NCBI GenBank assembly: GCA_945835425.1
Contig: CAMAJC010000156.1
Span: forward strand, 1-5,155
DNA from: an uncultured Clostridia bacterium
Lineage (GTDB): Bacteria > Bacillota > Clostridia > Oscillospirales > Ruminococcaceae
Reading direction: 5' to 3'
DNA: 5,155 bases
A program made the translations under genes and the position numbers. A model generated the notes under the pieces. It did no database searches, was not told the origin of the DNA, and saw nothing but the letters and a program-made list of their open reading frames with translations. This document shows positions 3,577 through 5,155 of the stretch, piece by piece; position 1 is the first letter of the stretch; each line of letters starts with the position of its first letter.

Positions 3577-5155
3577 TCATCTTTCGTTATAACGGGTGAC
3601 CGCTGCCTGCTTCAGCTCAATGGCGCGCTCAATGCCCATGCTTTGCAGCTGGGCGCGGAAATCGTCAAAGCTGACCGAGCTGTTGCCCATGATCGTGTTG
3701 ACGGTGTATTCCGCGACATAGGTGTTGATATCGCTCATGATATCGGCCGACTCGTTCTGTTCGTCTTCCGTCATGGTGATCGAGGAGGAGATCACGCCGT
3801 CGTCGCCGCAGGCTGCCCAGGTCTGCTGTGCATCCAGCTGGGTCTGGGTCCAGGAACCCATAACGCGGGTATAATCTTCATAAGGCGGATTCAAAGTAGT
3901 ATATTTAGTCCTCGCCTGGTTCTGGGTCAGGCCGTCAGGGTTCTTGGTGATCAGTTCACCCCAGGCATAGCTGCCGTCGTCCTTCAGGATATAGCTTTCG
4001 CCTTCCCGGTTGCCGTAGTTTCCTACAAAGGATGCCTCTTCCGAATACTGGTAATCCATCCAGCGGACACATTCGGTCGGATATTTGGTCTCGGCCGAAA
4101 TTGCGATGCACATCGTGTTCAGCAGGCGGTCGATGTTGCGGATATGGGTCTTATCGCCTTCGTTTTTGACCGGGATCGGTGCGCCGACCAGGTTGAAGTC
4201 CTCGTTGACTGCGCCGCGGCTGGGGAAGTATTTGTCGCCGGCCCAGGTCGCGAAGGTGCACAGTGCGCCGATCTTATCGTTCAGGATCAGGTCGTCGTCC
4301 GGCGTATCCGAAGTGCGCACCGCAAAGCTCTGGTCGATCAGGCCTTCCGCGTACCACTTCTTCATCATTTCCAGATATTCGCCGTAGCCGTCCTCCATCG
4401 GGCCGTATTTGACAGTATCGCCGTCGACGAAGAAGTCACGGGCAGCGCCGAAGCCTGCGAGGAATTCGCTGTTAGCGGTGATGCCGTCGACGTTGCCGGT
4501 CGAATAGTACAGCGGGATCTCGATTCCCAGCTCGTTCTTAAAGGCGGACAGGACTTCGTACCAGTCATCATAGGTCACCGGGACATCCTTGCCGACCGCG
4601 TCGAGGAAGTCCTGCCGGACAGCAGGGCCGTAGTTGGTCAGACGGCCGTCTTTATAAAGGTAGTTAAAGCACCATCTGTTTCCTTCGTCGGTGACGGTAT
4701 CCCGTTTCAGCTGTTCGCTGGAATTGACAAGAGACATATAGTTGGGCGCATATTCATCGCAAAGCTCGGTCAGGTCCAGATAGATGCCGTCCGCAATGGC
4801 AACATCCGGGCCGGACTGGTAGTTCAGCTTGCCGGAGGTAAAGTTTTCGATCAGGTCAGGCATCTCGTCCGAAGCAAACAAAAGGTTAAAGGATTCCTGC
4901 TCCGAACCCTCGACCGGATGGATCCATTCGATATGGACATTGGTCTGTTCCTCCAGCCACTGATAATAATCAGCATCATTATAGTCTTTCATATCGCCCA
5001 TGTTGGTCGCACCCAAGGAAAACCAAAAACGCAGGGTGGTCTTTTCCGCAAAAATTGGAAGAACATTTTCTCCCGCAGTTTCCTCACTTTCCTGCTTGCT
5101 TTCGGAAGCTGAGGAAGAGGCAGTCTGAGAGGTGGTAGAGTTGCCGGACGAGCCG
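3577..5155 (-). CDS. Extracellular solute-binding protein of the sugar importer (family 1, LplA/YtcQ-like); N-terminus outside window
   Basis: This is the outer-face lipoprotein that captures the sugar and delivers it to the two permeases. The frame is open from the window edge to TGA at 3579-3577, giving 525 visible residues; signal peptide, lipobox cysteine and start lie beyond 5155. The first 30 visible residues are a low-complexity linker (10 Ser, 4 Thr, 5 Glu), typical just after the lipidated cysteine. The folded domain starts near TLRFWFSLGATNMGD. Typical features of large Firmicute sugar-binding proteins follow: DYYQWLEEQTNVHIEW, LLFASDEMPDLIENF, GIYLDLTELCDEYAPNYMSL, a GNRWCFNYLY strand, VRQDFLDAVGKDVPVTYDDW, and a C-terminal NTIMGNSSVSFDDF segment. 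A TTG at 5016 is internal, not the start, because the linker and first strand lie upstream of it in frame. It is the first visible gene of the operon, 160 bases ahead of the LplB-type permease. The aromatic-rich chain suits an oligosaccharide ligand, but the substrate is unknown. Confidence 0.95.
   Translation of the reverse strand, partial: GSSGNSTTSQTASSSASESKQESEETAGENVLPIFAEKTTLRFWFSLGATNMGDMKDYNDADYYQWLEEQTNVHIEWIHPVEGSEQESFNLLFASDEMPDLIENFTSGKLNYQSGPDVAIADGIYLDLTELCDEYAPNYMSLVNSSEQLKRDTVTDEGNRWCFNYLYKDGRLTNYGPAVRQDFLDAVGKDVPVTYDDWYEVLSAFKNELGIEIPLYYSTGNVDGITANSEFLAGFGAARDFFVDGDTVKYGPMEDGYGEYLEMMKKWYAEGLIDQSFAVRTSDTPDDDLILNDKIGALCTFATWAGDKYFPSRGAVNEDFNLVGAPIPVKNEGDKTHIRNIDRLLNTMCIAISAETKYPTECVRWMDYQYSEEASFVGNYGNREGESYILKDDGSYAWGELITKNPDGLTQNQARTKYTTLNPPYEDYTRVMGSWTQTQLDAQQTWAACGDDGVISSSITMTEDEQNESADIMSDINTYVAEYTVNTIMGNSSVSFDDFRAQLQSMGIERAIELKQAAVTRYNER

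Noticed and set aside
5014..5016. TTG start codon for the binding protein
   Set aside because: The frame continues open upstream through a first beta strand and a Ser/Thr/Glu-rich lipoprotein linker to the window edge, so the true start is outside the window.
3517..5112. 531-codon open frame on the plus strand
   Set aside because: It is exactly antisense to the binding-protein gene, whose protein has clear family features. The plus-strand translation is rich in Val, Arg, Asp and His with no domain I recognise, as expected of a shadow frame opposite a gene with C/G-rich third positions.

Overview
The window looks like a moderately GC-rich chromosome of an anaerobic Firmicute (class Clostridia, perhaps Oscillospiraceae-like). 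Three things point there: strong purine-rich Shine-Dalgarno sites, an LplABC/YtcPQ-type sugar ABC transporter, and small hairpin repeats with leader CCCTCTC of a style I associate with gut Clostridia. The taxonomic guess is inference; nothing here fixes the genus.

Every supported gene lies on the minus strand, so the window reads from high to low coordinates. First comes a secreted solute-binding lipoprotein (3577-5155, N-terminus outside the window). Two permeases follow: an LplB-type one (2487-3416) and a YtcP/LplC-type one (1586-2461). Last is a PHP-domain phosphatase of the histidinol-phosphatase group (777-1550). Gaps between the last three genes are about 25-35 bases, so they are very probably co-transcribed. 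A textbook intrinsic terminator at 639-675 closes the operon. The 160-base gap between the binding protein and the first permease holds a 10-bp TTCG-loop hairpin, a perfect TATAAT box and a second, terminator-like hairpin. This arrangement could keep binding-protein mRNA more abundant than permease mRNA. No ATPase is encoded in the window; systems of this family usually borrow a shared MsmX-type ATPase.

Beyond the terminator, 276-638 is non-genic. It holds an inverted pair of two-hairpin repeat elements (423-574), bracketed by two copies of a 26-base near-palindrome (371-396 and 604-629). Next to the left copy is an open minus-strand stretch (276-431) with no start codon that reads like the C-terminus of a lost protein.

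At the left edge a new minus-strand gene starts at 203 with a strong ribosome site and a good sigma-A promoter (251-279). A perfect palindrome abuts the promoter's -35 box. Only 67 codons of this gene are visible; the sequence recalls the helical-repeat N-terminus of large clostridial LuxR-type regulators, but that is uncertain.

Overall this is a conventional sugar-uptake operon plus a repeat-rich intergenic region. I see no clearly new biological system. The most interesting points are the PHP phosphatase within a sugar-transporter operon, the layered control elements at 3431-3556, and the nested repeat structure at 371-629.
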